64,000 nucleotides of DNA from Betaproteobacteria bacterium UBA2293 (GCA_002345845.1 DDWF01000196.1:5478-69477); one strand, 5' to 3'; shown: positions 48,159-57,983, numbered from the stretch's first letter. Notes: a model not told the origin generated them from the letters alone. Numbers and translations: made by a program.

Positions 48159-49279
48159 TTTTCGATTCCTTGGGCAAAGCGTTCGCACATGTTGGCCAGC
48201 GTGTAGCGGCTGGCATCGGCGTGGGCACTTTCTTGCATTCGCCGGTAACGAGCAGTGTTCGTGAGGAGGGCAATGACGGCATCCGCGTAGGCGCAGGGGT
48301 TGCCCTCGGCGATCAGGCTATTTTCTCCATTCCGGAGGTAAGCGATTTCAGGGCCGTGTCGCGAGTCCGCCATAGTGGCCATTGGTGCTCCTGCGCAGAA
48401 TGCGTCAAGTACATGCAGCCCCACCGCTCCCGGATTGATGACAATGTTGGCCAAGCGAAAATAGGCAGCCTTCTCTGGTCCCTTGCGGACGCCGACGGCA
48501 TGCAGCCAGGGACGACTGACCGACGCCTGATGTATCACTCCGGCATCTGGTCCATCACCCACCACGATCAGATGAAAGGCCGGTATGGCAGCATGTATCC
48601 GATCTGCTGCCGCGATCATTTCCGGCAGTCGTTTGTCGGCATAAAGCGAACCGCAAAACAGTCCGACCGGGGCATTGTCGCCGATGCCAAGCTCGCTGCG
48701 CAGGGCGGTGAGTTGCTCGGTCGAACAGACCGCCAGATCAGCCAGAAAGCCCTCATTGTCGATGGCGTTGTCAAGTACCGTGATGCGCTCTTCCGGATAG
48801 CCATCCCCCAGGAGAATGTCACGCGTCAGGTCCGTATAGGCGAACCACCAGTCCACCTGTCCGACCAGCATCCGTTTCCAGCGCTCACGCAGACCGTCCG
48901 GACGGTCTGCCTGAAAATTTCGGCCGTGGCCCCAGAAGGCGACGCGGGTATGCTGGAAGCGTCGCCGGATCAGCCAGCCGTAGTTGGCCAGCAGCTTGTT
49001 TTCCTGGGTCAGGATGATCAGGTCGGGGGCCGTGAGTTGCTGTGGGAGGCTCTGCCAGACAGCGGTCTGGCTACCCAGCGCGATGTAGCGGTTCTCGATG
49101 GCATGTGCCCAGGTCAGGACACCGGCATCTCGCTTCTTCATGGCCGCCCCGTCGGGTTGGCCATGTACGAGGTCGAAGGTGATGCCTAGCCGGGCCAGGG
49201 AGTGGCGCAGATCGTCGAACAGGCGCTCCCGGTAGTGGGTCAGGCGCTGCTGTACGCAAACCACATGCCGTTCGTTCAT
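48131..49279 (-). CDS. Glycosyltransferase family 4 protein
   Basis: 382 residues. GT-B fold: N-terminal domain with VCVQQRLTHYRERLFDDLRH and a C-terminal donor-binding domain with VGLFCGSLYADKRLPEMIAA, FHLIVVGDGPD, and NPGAVGLHVLDAFCAGAPMA containing the family's loop before the acidic site. No membrane segment. It should add one sugar of the repeat unit on the cytoplasmic face. ATGA overlap with the upstream glycosyltransferase gene. Confidence 0.88.
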   Translation of the reverse strand: MNERHVVCVQQRLTHYRERLFDDLRHSLARLGITFDLVHGQPDGAAMKKRDAGVLTWAHAIENRYIALGSQTAVWQSLPQQLTAPDLIILTQENKLLANYGWLIRRRFQHTRVAFWGHGRNFQADRPDGLRERWKRMLVGQVDWWFAYTDLTRDILLGDGYPEERITVLDNAIDNEGFLADLAVCSTEQLTALRSELGIGDNAPVGLFCGSLYADKRLPEMIAAADRIHAAIPAFHLIVVGDGPDAGVIHQASVSRPWLHAVGVRKGPEKAAYFRLANIVINPGAVGLHVLDAFCAGAPMATMADSRHGPEIAYLRNGENSLIAEGNPCAYADAVIALLTNTARYRRMQESAHADASRYTLANMCERFAQGIEKCLATPKKP

Positions 49280-50445
49280 GCGTTACCTCCCTGGCGAGCA
49301 AGGATGGCTTCGTCGTAGATGTCCACCAATTTCCGGTAATTGGCCTCGGGTGAGTAGTGAGTTTCGTATGCCGCGCGCGCGTTGCGCCCCATCGTCGCCA
49401 TCGCTTCTGGATGGTCAACTGCCCAGCGCAGCTTCTTCGCCAGGTCATCCGGGTTGCCGGGATCAAACAGGAGACCGGTGTTGTTGTCCTCGATGATAGT
49501 GGCGAGTGCCCCCAGTCTGCTGCCAATTACTGGTAACCCATGGGCATAGGCTTCGATTGCAACAAGTCCAAAAGTTTCAAGACAGATACTGGGCATCAAC
49601 AGCGCGAAGGCCTCCTGCATTTGCCGATCAACAGCACTGCCATTCAGCCAGCCCAGTTGGATGGCATTGGGTAGTGCGGATAGCTCAGCTGCTTCCGGCC
49701 CATCACCGGCGATGCGCACATCGATGTCTGGGTGTATCCCTAAGGCATCACGCAAGGTGGTTATCCCTTTTTCCGGCGACAGGCGCCCGACGAATAGGAA
49801 ATGCTTCTGGTGCCGCGAGGCGAGGGAGGCTGCCGGTGCAGCGACAAAATTGGGTTTGACCCGGATTCGGTCGGCAGGAAGGCCACCGGCCACCAGCTTG
49901 TCACGCCCGAATTCGGTCAGCGCGATGTAGCGGTCGACCCGGCGACGATAGGTGCCCAGACTCCGATGCAGGGTCAGCATGGCGGCCAACACGCTGCTCT
50001 GCAATCGAGAATCTCGATAGCAGCCCCGCCAGGCACCCCGCCAGGGCAACTTGCCCACACAGTCTTCGCAGATCCGGCCATCGCGCAGTAGCATGCCCTG
50101 CGGACAGATCAGGCGGTAGTTGTGCACGGTCTGTACAACTGCCACGCCGAACCTGTGCGCCGTCCAATAGGCCGCCGGTGAGATCAGCGGAAAGGTGTTG
50201 TGGACATGCATGACATCCGGTCGCTCCTGTGCGATCAGCGCACCGAGCTCCGCAGCTGAGCGCTGGGCCCACAGCGTGCTGGCAGCCGCCTCGGCGCGAT
50301 TCATCCCGGTGAGTTCATGGTTGCTCCGCCGGTACTCAATGACGCTGTGCCCGTTGTCGCGCAGCAAGGCAGTCTCGGCGTCAACCACAGCATCCTCGCC
50401 GCCGGCCTGCTGATAGCTGTTATGCACTATCAGAACCTTAGGCAC
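49276..50445 (-). CDS. Glycosyltransferase family 4 protein
   Basis: 389 residues from the GTG that gives MPKVLIVHNSYQQAGGEDAV; a TTG eight codons upstream is possible. The N-terminal GT4 pattern (VVDAETALLRDNGHSVIEYR, DVMHVHNTFPLISPAAY) is followed by the donor domain: FLFVGRLSPEKGITTLRDAL, RIAGDGPEAAELSAL and the conserved LLMPSICLETFGLVAIEAYA with the E-x7-E acid pair. A Cys-rich stretch (ICPQGMLLRDGRICEDCVGK) is typical of one GT4 subgroup. It overlaps the GT2 gene by 8 bp. Confidence 0.92.
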   Translation of the reverse strand: MPKVLIVHNSYQQAGGEDAVVDAETALLRDNGHSVIEYRRSNHELTGMNRAEAAASTLWAQRSAAELGALIAQERPDVMHVHNTFPLISPAAYWTAHRFGVAVVQTVHNYRLICPQGMLLRDGRICEDCVGKLPWRGAWRGCYRDSRLQSSVLAAMLTLHRSLGTYRRRVDRYIALTEFGRDKLVAGGLPADRIRVKPNFVAAPAASLASRHQKHFLFVGRLSPEKGITTLRDALGIHPDIDVRIAGDGPEAAELSALPNAIQLGWLNGSAVDRQMQEAFALLMPSICLETFGLVAIEAYAHGLPVIGSRLGALATIIEDNNTGLLFDPGNPDDLAKKLRWAVDHPEAMATMGRNARAAYETHYSPEANYRKLVDIYDEAILARQGGNA

Positions 50446-51325
50446 GACGCTGTCTCGCGTGATCAGCAAGCAGGCGAATGTAAGGCCACGCGAAATGCAG
50501 AGGCCAGAGCAAGCCCCCGTGCCGGCGGGTGAAATGTCGCCAGGAACGGGGGGGCAGTCCCTTGCGCGATAACATTTTGCGCCAGCGCTCGGTTAGGGGC
50601 AGGCGCTTGTCGCGATAGGTGCCATCGGTGGGGTTGTTGGTGCATTCGCCAAGATGTCCGGGGGCGACGTAAACCTGGAAGCCTGCCCGACGGGCGCGCA
50701 ATGCGTAGTCAGTATCGCCCATGGCGTGTTCGAACACCGGATCGAGATTGCCGATGGACTGAACGACTGCCGCTGGAATCAGTACGATGTTGCCATTCAT
50801 TGCGTGGCATTCGACCGGTTCGGTGGTGCGACCGAGACGCCGGTAGTTGAAGGGGCGCCAGCGGGAATGGGCAATGTCTCCGCCATAGCTGGTCTGGCCC
50901 GTCAATGGGTCGGCCGTGGCGCCGACGACGATGCACGGTTTGTCATGTCGCTTGTCGACGATCTCGGCGGTTTCAAGCAGTCGGCCGATCGCCTCGGGAT
51001 GGAGACGGGTGTCGTCATTGAGCCACAGCAGATAGTCGTGGGGATATGCCATGGCCCGGGCCTGAGCCATGTGCATTCCCCGGTTCCAGAACAGGCTGCC
51101 ATCGCCGTCGATAACTTCGGTCCAGGGATACGCGGCTCGGACGGCGGCAGCGGTGTCATCCGTGCTGCCATCGTCCACGAGAACGGCTCGCGGCACGATG
51201 CCAGCGTACCGGCAACTGACCTCCAGACGGGCCAATGCGTCGAGGGTTGAAGTGCGCCGGTTGAAGGCCGTGAGAACTCCGATGACGATGGGTGGCTCCG
51301 TTGCCGATGGCGAAGTGTCGGTCAT
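50438..51325 (-). CDS. Glycosyltransferase family 2 protein (rhamnosyltransferase-like)
   Basis: 295 residues from the ATG opening MTDTSPSATEPPIVIGVLTA. GT-A fold with AVLVDDGSTDDTAAAVRAAY, nucleotide-sugar DxD-type motif LLWLNDDTRLHP, and EHAMGDTDYALRARRAGFQV, the GT2 E/D-D-x-D catalytic region. No membrane helix. The C-terminus (RKMLSRKGLPPRSWRHFTRR) is basic. ATGA overlap with the glycoside hydrolase-like gene upstream. The N-terminal extension seen further upstream lies inside that gene and is not used. Confidence 0.9.
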   Translation of the reverse strand: MTDTSPSATEPPIVIGVLTAFNRRTSTLDALARLEVSCRYAGIVPRAVLVDDGSTDDTAAAVRAAYPWTEVIDGDGSLFWNRGMHMAQARAMAYPHDYLLWLNDDTRLHPEAIGRLLETAEIVDKRHDKPCIVVGATADPLTGQTSYGGDIAHSRWRPFNYRRLGRTTEPVECHAMNGNIVLIPAAVVQSIGNLDPVFEHAMGDTDYALRARRAGFQVYVAPGHLGECTNNPTDGTYRDKRLPLTERWRKMLSRKGLPPRSWRHFTRRHGGLLWPLHFAWPYIRLLADHARQRRA

Positions 51326-52659
51326 GGCGTTGTGGTCCGTTCGAAGCTGATCAAGGTAGGATTTGGGCCGACTGTCAGAGGGAGGGTTGGCCTTTCGTCG
51401 GTTTGTTCCGGCCAACGCGTCACAGCAGATTGCCAGTTCACAGGGTGCAGCCCTTGCGGTAGTGGGAGTTGTAGTCGTGGACCTGGATGCGGGTTCCAGG
51501 CGATGGCGACTGGCAGACCTTCTCTTTCCCCCCAGCAGACAGTCGGACGTCCAGGCCCACTGCTGCAATGCTTGGGTTGCAGGCCATCGAGCCAGCGCAT
51601 GGTCAGCAGGATCGCGTCGCGGGCGGGATGGGCTTGTCCCGCGCGATCAACCATGCCCGAAAGGTCATTGTCCCAGGCGTAGTAAATGTAACGGTCGAGT
51701 CCCGCGAAGGCTGCCAGAACGATTTGCCGGGCCAGCATCGCGGCGGCATCCTGGCGGTTGATTCGCCGCCCAATCCCCGGGGGCAGGGGCTCATTGTCCG
51801 GGTATACCTCGACACCTGCTTCCGTGCTCCATAGGGGTAGGTGGGCGATGCCATGCTGGCGCATCACTTCGCGCACGGTCTGGATTTCCCGCTGCATCCG
51901 GCGTTCGTCTTGCCATGCATAGAAATGGTAGGCGACGGCGTCTATATGCTGCCCGCCGCCAGCAGCCAGCCACGGGGCAAGCCGGTTATGTACGCCATTG
52001 ACGAAACCCGGGCTGAGCAGCAAGGCTTCCGGGTCTTCGGCCTGCAGCACCTCGCGGGCGATGCGGGTCATTTCCACCAGGGTTTCGACGGTGCCCGTGT
52101 AGAAGCCGCCATGAACGCGCGGTGGCTTGGGTGGGCCGGAAAAATCCGGTTCGTTCCAGACTTCGTAGCAGCAGATGCGACCCCGATAGCGGCGGGCTAC
52201 CGTGCGTACGTAGTCCTCCCAATCGGCCAGCGAGCGCGGTTCGGCGGCGCAGCCGTGACCGTAGCTGCAGGGCTCGCCCGGGCGAGCCGAGGCCCAGGCA
52301 GGGGTGGAGCCCAGTGTGTAGAGGACGCGCGTACCCTGCGACCAGGCTTCGTTGACGTAGAGGTCGAGGCGTCCGAATTGCCAGTCACCTTTTCGCGGTT
52401 CGATGTCGGCCCAACGGGTGCGGCTGTCCCACAAGCGGAGCAGACCGAAACCGAGCGGCGGCCAGGCGGTGGGGATCGCCTTTTCGCCCGGCGCCAGCAG
52501 TAGGCGGTGGAAATGGATGCCGAGAAAATCGCGGCTCAGGGGGCCTTTGCCGGACGGGTAAGTCAGACGTTCCCCGGACTGGGCCTGTACGGCAGGAAAA
52601 CCGATTGCCAGCAGCGCAAGCGTCAGGGCAAGCAGTAGTGTCCGGATCAGGGGACTCAT
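51322..52659 (-). CDS. Secreted glycoside hydrolase, GH39/GH5-like clan-A fold
   Basis: 445 residues from the ATG opening MSPLIRTLLLALTLALLAIG, a signal peptide ending near VQAQS. TIM-barrel hydrolase features: FGLLRLWDSRTRWADIEPRK, the acid/base site CYEVWNEPDFSG (Glu near 170), AVAYHFYAW, and a nucleophile-like LPLWSTEAGV (Glu near 280). It resembles family 39-type enzymes that act on polysaccharides. Position inside the eps operon, ATGA-coupled to the polymerase and a glycosyltransferase, suggests trimming or release of the polymer in the periplasm. Substrate unknown. Confidence 0.85.
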   Translation of the reverse strand: MSPLIRTLLLALTLALLAIGFPAVQAQSGERLTYPSGKGPLSRDFLGIHFHRLLLAPGEKAIPTAWPPLGFGLLRLWDSRTRWADIEPRKGDWQFGRLDLYVNEAWSQGTRVLYTLGSTPAWASARPGEPCSYGHGCAAEPRSLADWEDYVRTVARRYRGRICCYEVWNEPDFSGPPKPPRVHGGFYTGTVETLVEMTRIAREVLQAEDPEALLLSPGFVNGVHNRLAPWLAAGGGQHIDAVAYHFYAWQDERRMQREIQTVREVMRQHGIAHLPLWSTEAGVEVYPDNEPLPPGIGRRINRQDAAAMLARQIVLAAFAGLDRYIYYAWDNDLSGMVDRAGQAHPARDAILLTMRWLDGLQPKHCSSGPGRPTVCWGEREGLPVAIAWNPHPGPRLQLPLPQGLHPVNWQSAVTRWPEQTDERPTLPLTVGPNPTLISFERTTTP

Positions 52660-54020
52660 GGCGTGACAAAAGACTGGCGGGCAACGAACGGCCGGCTCAC
52701 GCTGTTCGCTGCCCGTGCCGGCGCCAGAAGCGCGATCAGGAAACCGTAGAGGGCGCCATGAAAATAGAAGCCCTGGTAAGGAATGTAGTAGGCCAGGCTG
52801 GCAGCAAGAACCGCCAGCAGTACGATCTCCAGCAGTGGCGGGGCATCGTTGCGCTGACGGTCGTGAAGCAGTTTGCGGCGCAGGTGGAAATGGATCCAGA
52901 GCAGTGCGGCGAGGCCGATCACGCCTAGGCGGAGCAGGATTTGCACATAGAAGTTGTGCGGCGCGTATTCCACCTCCCGACCGAGGACATGGCGCTTGTA
53001 GCCGGTGCCGTAGGGCTTGCCCAGCAGCCACTCGCGGGGTGAGGCGCCAGCGTGGCCGGCCAGCAGTTCACGCCAACCCTCAATGCGGTCGGTGTGCGTA
53101 CCCCGGGCTTCTCCAACCGCCGTGACGGAGCGGGTCAGGGTTTCCGCCAGCCGGTTTCCTGGGGAAAGGATCAACATCGCTGTTCCGGCACTGATCAGTG
53201 CGATGCCCAATCCGATCAGGGGTAACGCCCTGACAGCCAGGGTGGTGCGCAGGTGCCAGGCGACAACGGCGAGGGCGACTAGCGTGGCCACCCATACTGA
53301 ACGATGTTGCAGGACGACGGCAAAGGCGAGCAGGGTGCCAGCGGATAGCAGGTGCTTCCAGCCATCGTGGCGCAGCCAATGGGCAAGATGGGCGACGCCG
53401 ACCATGGCCAGGAACAGGGCCTGGTGCGACCCCACCGTGCGGAACTCGCTGCTAGCGCCGGCCAGTTCGACGACATGGGCGGAGACGAAGCCGTATTTCA
53501 GTCCGATCCAGCGGTAGACGACGACGGCCGCGATCAGCCAGGCTGTCCACCGAAGCATGTGCCAGAGGCGAGACAGAGGCTCTGGCGAATAACTGAAACT
53601 GGCGAAATACAGGCCAGCCATCCAGAAATAGGCGTTCCCCCGCGCCTCGACGCCGGCGCTGCTGCCGAACTGGACCAGACCCACAAGCAATGAATAGAAG
53701 AGCACCATGCCCAGAAGCAGCCAGCTGCGCCAGGCGGCGGACCACTGGGGTACGCCGATGAAGGCCATGCGAAATGCCAGGGCAGCCATCAGCAGCAGGA
53801 AGGCCAGGTCGTTGGTACTGACGTTGATGCCCAGCGGCAGGGCCGGTGCCGCCACGAAAACGGTTTCGACAACGAAGGCCAGGGCGACGATCCAGGCGCC
53901 CACCCAGACTCGCGCTGCGGCATTGACCAGCACCCACCAGCTGCCTAGGGCCAAGCCTATGGCCAGGATGAACGGCAAGGTCAGCATTCCGTAGCCGAGC
54001 AGGGTCATCATGACCTTCAT
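52656..54020 (-). CDS. O-antigen ligase/Wzy-like polymerase membrane protein
   Basis: 454 residues with about ten to twelve membrane segments. A large periplasmic loop near 290-355 contains RIEGWRELLAGHAG and the Wzy_C hallmark EYAPHNFYVQILLRLGVIGL. This family polymerises undecaprenyl-linked repeat units or ligates them. With a flippase and chain-length proteins in the same operon, a polymerase role in a Wzx/Wzy pathway is most likely. ATGA overlaps on both sides. Confidence 0.87.
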   Translation of the reverse strand: MKVMMTLLGYGMLTLPFILAIGLALGSWWVLVNAAARVWVGAWIVALAFVVETVFVAAPALPLGINVSTNDLAFLLLMAALAFRMAFIGVPQWSAAWRSWLLLGMVLFYSLLVGLVQFGSSAGVEARGNAYFWMAGLYFASFSYSPEPLSRLWHMLRWTAWLIAAVVVYRWIGLKYGFVSAHVVELAGASSEFRTVGSHQALFLAMVGVAHLAHWLRHDGWKHLLSAGTLLAFAVVLQHRSVWVATLVALAVVAWHLRTTLAVRALPLIGLGIALISAGTAMLILSPGNRLAETLTRSVTAVGEARGTHTDRIEGWRELLAGHAGASPREWLLGKPYGTGYKRHVLGREVEYAPHNFYVQILLRLGVIGLAALLWIHFHLRRKLLHDRQRNDAPPLLEIVLLAVLAASLAYYIPYQGFYFHGALYGFLIALLAPARAANSVSRPFVARQSFVTP

Positions 54021-55120
54021 CGATGCGTTTTCCCAGCTTGGCGATATACGTCAACATATTCGCGCACCCCGCGTTCAACGCCGAAACGTTCGGCAACCAG
54101 TCCGGGATAGGGAGCGGCTCGAGCACGCCAGGTGGGTGCCGGCGTTGCGCAGAAATGGCTTAATGCATTTGCAATACTCGTGGCATCGGGTTCAGCGTAA
54201 ATCAGATGCGGGATGATGTTCCGCAGATCGCGCAAACCATCGACATCGGCCAGTAGGGCGGGAAGTCCGACCGAAAGCGCCTCCACTGCTGCAAGTCCCA
54301 GTCCCTCGTAGAGGGATGGCATCAGGTATAGATCCGCCGCCGCGAAGGCAGGTCGAGGCTCGGTCCAGCCGCAGAAGGTTACGCGCTCGGAGACGCCAAG
54401 CTGGATCGCCAGTTGGCGTTCGTCAGCATCGTTCGTTTCGGTGCCTACATGCAGATAGCGCAGTGTTGGTATGTCTGGAAGTTTCGCCAGTGCCTCGATG
54501 ACGGCGTGGTGATTCTTGACGGGCGAGCAATTGCCGACGGTGACCAGTACGATATCGTGCTCACTAAAACCCCAGGATTCCCTGGCGGCTTGACGTTCTA
54601 AAGGCGTAACAGGAGCAAAACGCGCAGTGTCGATCCAGTTCCAGACCAGTTCTGACGAGATGCCGAACCGGGATTTCTCGTTGTCATGCACACCCGGCGC
54701 GATTGCTACATAGCGAACGCCCAGGGCGGCCAGATGGCGGCGTTGGAGGGCTCTTCGCCAGCGCAGGTTGCCATTGAAGGCGAAATTGTTATGTACGGTA
54801 CGTACCACGCGGGCGCCTGCCGCCAGTGATGCCAGTCCGAACCAGTAACTGGCACCTTCGGCGTGCTGATGGACAACGTCGTAGCCACCAGTACGGACCA
54901 GATTGCGGAATTGCATGAAGAAACCCGGTGAGCGTTTGGCCGGCAGATGGTGAATCTGATAGCCCGCCGAGCGCAACGCGGTGGCATAGCTACCTTCTTC
55001 CGGGCCCGTACTGAGTAGTTCGCTCGTTACACCGTGTGCCTGCCAGAACGGTGCGGCGCAACGCAGCATGGTTTCGGCACCGGAGGGTTTCAGTTCATTG
55101 AGAACGTGGAGCACTTTCAT
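54017..55120 (-). CDS. Glycosyltransferase family 4 protein
   Basis: 367 residues. MKVLHVLNELKPSGAETMLR is the typical GT4 opening. VVHQHAEGASYWFGL and VVRTVHNNFAFNGNLRW follow in the acceptor half. The donor half has LVTVGNCSPVKNHHAVIEAL, YLHVGTETND and LYLMPSLYEGLGLAAVEALS with the E-x7-E pair. Cytoplasmic. It starts 6 bp after the next GT4 gene and shares ATGA with the polymerase gene downstream. Confidence 0.92.
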   Translation of the reverse strand: MKVLHVLNELKPSGAETMLRCAAPFWQAHGVTSELLSTGPEEGSYATALRSAGYQIHHLPAKRSPGFFMQFRNLVRTGGYDVVHQHAEGASYWFGLASLAAGARVVRTVHNNFAFNGNLRWRRALQRRHLAALGVRYVAIAPGVHDNEKSRFGISSELVWNWIDTARFAPVTPLERQAARESWGFSEHDIVLVTVGNCSPVKNHHAVIEALAKLPDIPTLRYLHVGTETNDADERQLAIQLGVSERVTFCGWTEPRPAFAAADLYLMPSLYEGLGLAAVEALSVGLPALLADVDGLRDLRNIIPHLIYAEPDATSIANALSHFCATPAPTWRARAAPYPGLVAERFGVERGVREYVDVYRQAGKTHR

Positions 55121-55126
55121 GGTGGG

Positions 55127-56356
55127 TCAGGCTGCCTTGGCGATTGAGGATTTTCCGAATAGGGCTTGTTGGTAGCGTTCGACATAGGCTCGGGCTACGG
55201 CATCGGGTGCAAAGCGTTCGCTGGCAAGGTGAAGGCCGCGTCGGGAGCAGCTCGCATAACGCTCGGCATCGTCGAGCAGGGCCAGGATGCCTGCGGCGAT
55301 TTCTTCGCTGGAGCGGACATCGACGAGTTGGCCGCCGCCATCGTTGCCGCCCAGCACCCAGGGTACGGCGCCACTGTCGCGACCGGCGACCACCGGCAGG
55401 CCGAGCGCCATCGCTTCGCCCAGGGTCATGCCGAAGGACTCCTCGATGGCCGGGTGCACAAGCAGATCCATGTCGGCCAGTTGCCGCATCGCTTCCGCAT
55501 GCGCGGTCCAGCCATGGAAGACGAAGGCCTCGCCAAGACCCTGCTGGCGGACCCACTGCTCGGCAGCCTCGCCCGGCCCGTAACCGCTGCCGAACAGGTG
55601 CATCGACGCCTCCGGATGACGCTGCCGGACATTCTGCATGGCCAGCATGGCCGGCTTGGGATTCTTGCGATCAGACCAGTCGCTGAGCAGCATGGCCAGG
55701 CGGGGGGCTGGGCGGGGTGCTGTTCGTGGCTGGCCCAGCGCAAAAAGCTGCTCAGGGATGGGATTGGGGACTACGTGCAGTTCGGCCTGAGTCATCCGCT
55801 TCAACTCGTCGATCAGGTAGGGCGAGACGACGGTCGCATGTTGGGTTCGTGCCAGCGCTTGGCGGGCCATCCAGAGGCGGCCCAGGCGATAGAGATCGCT
55901 CTGGATGCGCAGGATGGTCCACGGGGCGTCGTGGCAGGTGAGCAGGTAAGGGATTCCCGAGTCCTGGGCGGCCAGGGCGAATTCATAACTCCAGTGGGCG
56001 TGGACGATATCGGGTGGATCACGGCGCATGGCGGCTGCCAGCGCCCGGCGCTCAAGCGCGAAGAAATCCAGCATTCGCCCGCGGGTGCCGCGGTCCCCGC
56101 GGAAACCGCGACGGCGCAAGGGTACGTAATGAATCTTCAGGCGCGGGCCGCTGGCGATGACGTGATTGTCCGGATGTGGCTGTAGAGAGCCATCGGTCGT
56201 GTAGGCGGATACCTGGTGCCCGGCCTTGAGCAAGGCGGCAATCAGCGTTGCCAGCAAAGTGGCACCCTTCATTTCGCGAGGCAGGTGCTGCGTATCACCA
56301 TCGAGAAGATGCTCGATGTCGCTGGTGGCGAGGGGGCCGGCGATGCCGATGTGCAT
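55127..56356 (-). CDS. Glycosyltransferase family 4 protein
   Basis: 409 residues. N-terminal MHIGIAGPLATSDIEHLLDG, then LLATLIAALLKAGHQVSAYT and DIVHAHWSYEFALAAQDSGI. The donor half has LAMLLSDWSDRKNPKPAMLA, LFGSGYGPGEAAEQWV, FHGWTAHAEAMRQLADMDLL and VHPAIEESFGMTLGEAMALG with the acid pair. A C-terminal ERYQQALFGK helix follows. An 81-bp gap separates it from the flippase gene upstream, the largest gap within this operon apart from the gene ends. Confidence 0.92.
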   Translation of the reverse strand: MHIGIAGPLATSDIEHLLDGDTQHLPREMKGATLLATLIAALLKAGHQVSAYTTDGSLQPHPDNHVIASGPRLKIHYVPLRRRGFRGDRGTRGRMLDFFALERRALAAAMRRDPPDIVHAHWSYEFALAAQDSGIPYLLTCHDAPWTILRIQSDLYRLGRLWMARQALARTQHATVVSPYLIDELKRMTQAELHVVPNPIPEQLFALGQPRTAPRPAPRLAMLLSDWSDRKNPKPAMLAMQNVRQRHPEASMHLFGSGYGPGEAAEQWVRQQGLGEAFVFHGWTAHAEAMRQLADMDLLVHPAIEESFGMTLGEAMALGLPVVAGRDSGAVPWVLGGNDGGGQLVDVRSSEEIAAGILALLDDAERYASCSRRGLHLASERFAPDAVARAYVERYQQALFGKSSIAKAA

Positions 56357-56437
56357 GGTCTGGTTCCGGGAGGGGGCAAGGGTTGGGAAGCAGTCTAAGC
56401 GGAGGATGTTGCAGGCATATTGTGCTGGGGGCGCTTG

Positions 56438-57949
56438 TCAGCCGCCGGCCGCTTCGCTTGCACCCTTGCGCCATAGGAGGCTTTCCAGGCGGCGAAGCCA
56501 GGGCAGGTAGTCCCGTATTCCCAGAAAGGCAGGAAGATGACGCAGCCAGGACCAGCTGAGCAGTAGCCCGGTGAGGAAGGCCAGGCCGCCGCCCAGGCCT
56601 TCGGCAATCAGCCGGAAGAGGTGTGGCCAGGCATGGCCATCGAGCAGCAGGGCTGTTTGCCAGACGGCCAGAGTGGTTCCACCCGCGATTGTGGCGACGG
56701 CCAGGTTGACCAGGACAAAAGCCCGGAAGTCGATGGGCAGCAGACGGAAATGCAGGATGACGTAGAGCACCAGGCGAAATGCCTCGGCAATGACCATGGC
56801 CTTGGCGAAGCCTGTGTTCCCTTCCGCGCGCAGCAGCAGGATGGCTGCAACCAGTACGGCCAGCGTTGCGAATTGAATGGCCAGCTTGGGCCAGAGGATG
56901 CCCTGGGCGTCGCAGACGCTGCCCGTGAGTACGGTGAGAAAGGCGAAGGGGACGGCCATGGCGGCGATCTGCACGACGGGAACGATGCTGGTCCAGCGTT
57001 CGCCGAGCAGGGTGTATACGGCGTCGGTGGCTGCCGGGATGAGGGCGAGGCTGATGGAGCCGGCGACACAACCGATCAGGAACCATCCCGCCAGGAAGGC
57101 TTGCGCCAGTTTCGGCTTGTCGGACTGGGTGCTGCTGAGTACGGGAAAGATCACCTTGGCCAGCATGTTGGCGACGTGGTGGACCGGCAGGCGAACCAGC
57201 ATCTGTGCACGGTTGTAGTAGCCCAGGGCTGTGTCGCCAAGCCAGCGGCCGATGAGGATCGAGTCGAGATTGCCGCCGATGTATTCCATGAAGCCGATGA
57301 CGGAATACTTGCTGCCGAAGCGCACGAAATGCCCGAAGTGCCTTGCCGAGAGCAAGGGGCGCAAGCTGTGCCGGGTCATGGCATAGGCCAGCGCCAGGGT
57401 GACGGCTTCCTGGCCGAGTACGGCAAACACCAGGCTCCAGACGCCCAGGCCGGACAAGGCGCAGCCGATGCCTACCACGCCGTATCCGATGGCATAGCCC
57501 GTAGTCTCGATGATCGCCAGTTGCTTGAAGCGCAGGTTCCGCCGTAACAGATGAACGGGAACGACCGAAATGCCGCTGAACAGGAAGGCTGCGCACAGGC
57601 CGCGGAGGATGGGGACGATTTCCGGGTTATGGAAAAAGACGCCGGCAAGCGGCGCGCCCAGCCACATGATGGCAAACAGGCTGCCATTGACCATCACCGA
57701 CAGTGTCAGGGCGGCCCGGATATCCTCTTCGGTCAGGGTTTCCTTCTGTACGAGGGCGGGGCCGACACCGAGTTGGGCAAAATAGCTGAGAAAACGGATG
57801 GCGATCTGGGCCATGGCGATCAGCCCGAATGCCGAAGGTGCGAGGAGGCGGGCCATGATGGCCGTGTAGCCGAGATTGATGACGATGGTTGTGCCGGTGG
57901 CCAGTGCCCCCCAGCGCATGCCGCTCAGCGCCTTGGCAATGAGGCTCAT
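56438..57949 (-). CDS. Wzx-type lipopolysaccharide/exopolysaccharide flippase (MOP superfamily)
   Basis: 503 residues with about fourteen membrane helices. N-terminal ALSGMRWGALATGTTIVINL and LLAPSAFGLIAMAQIAIRFL match the WzxC-type subgroup, followed by QLGVGPALVQKETLTEEDIR, FFHNPEIVPILRGLCAAFLF and FGSKYSVIGFMEYIGGNLDS. It should move the undecaprenyl-linked repeat unit across the inner membrane for polymerisation by the Wzy-like protein. It follows fcl by 34 bp. Confidence 0.92.
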   Translation of the reverse strand: MSLIAKALSGMRWGALATGTTIVINLGYTAIMARLLAPSAFGLIAMAQIAIRFLSYFAQLGVGPALVQKETLTEEDIRAALTLSVMVNGSLFAIMWLGAPLAGVFFHNPEIVPILRGLCAAFLFSGISVVPVHLLRRNLRFKQLAIIETTGYAIGYGVVGIGCALSGLGVWSLVFAVLGQEAVTLALAYAMTRHSLRPLLSARHFGHFVRFGSKYSVIGFMEYIGGNLDSILIGRWLGDTALGYYNRAQMLVRLPVHHVANMLAKVIFPVLSSTQSDKPKLAQAFLAGWFLIGCVAGSISLALIPAATDAVYTLLGERWTSIVPVVQIAAMAVPFAFLTVLTGSVCDAQGILWPKLAIQFATLAVLVAAILLLRAEGNTGFAKAMVIAEAFRLVLYVILHFRLLPIDFRAFVLVNLAVATIAGGTTLAVWQTALLLDGHAWPHLFRLIAEGLGGGLAFLTGLLLSWSWLRHLPAFLGIRDYLPWLRRLESLLWRKGASEAAGG

Positions 57950-57983
57950 CGTGCTGCCGCGGCCGTTCGCTGAACTTGCCCGT

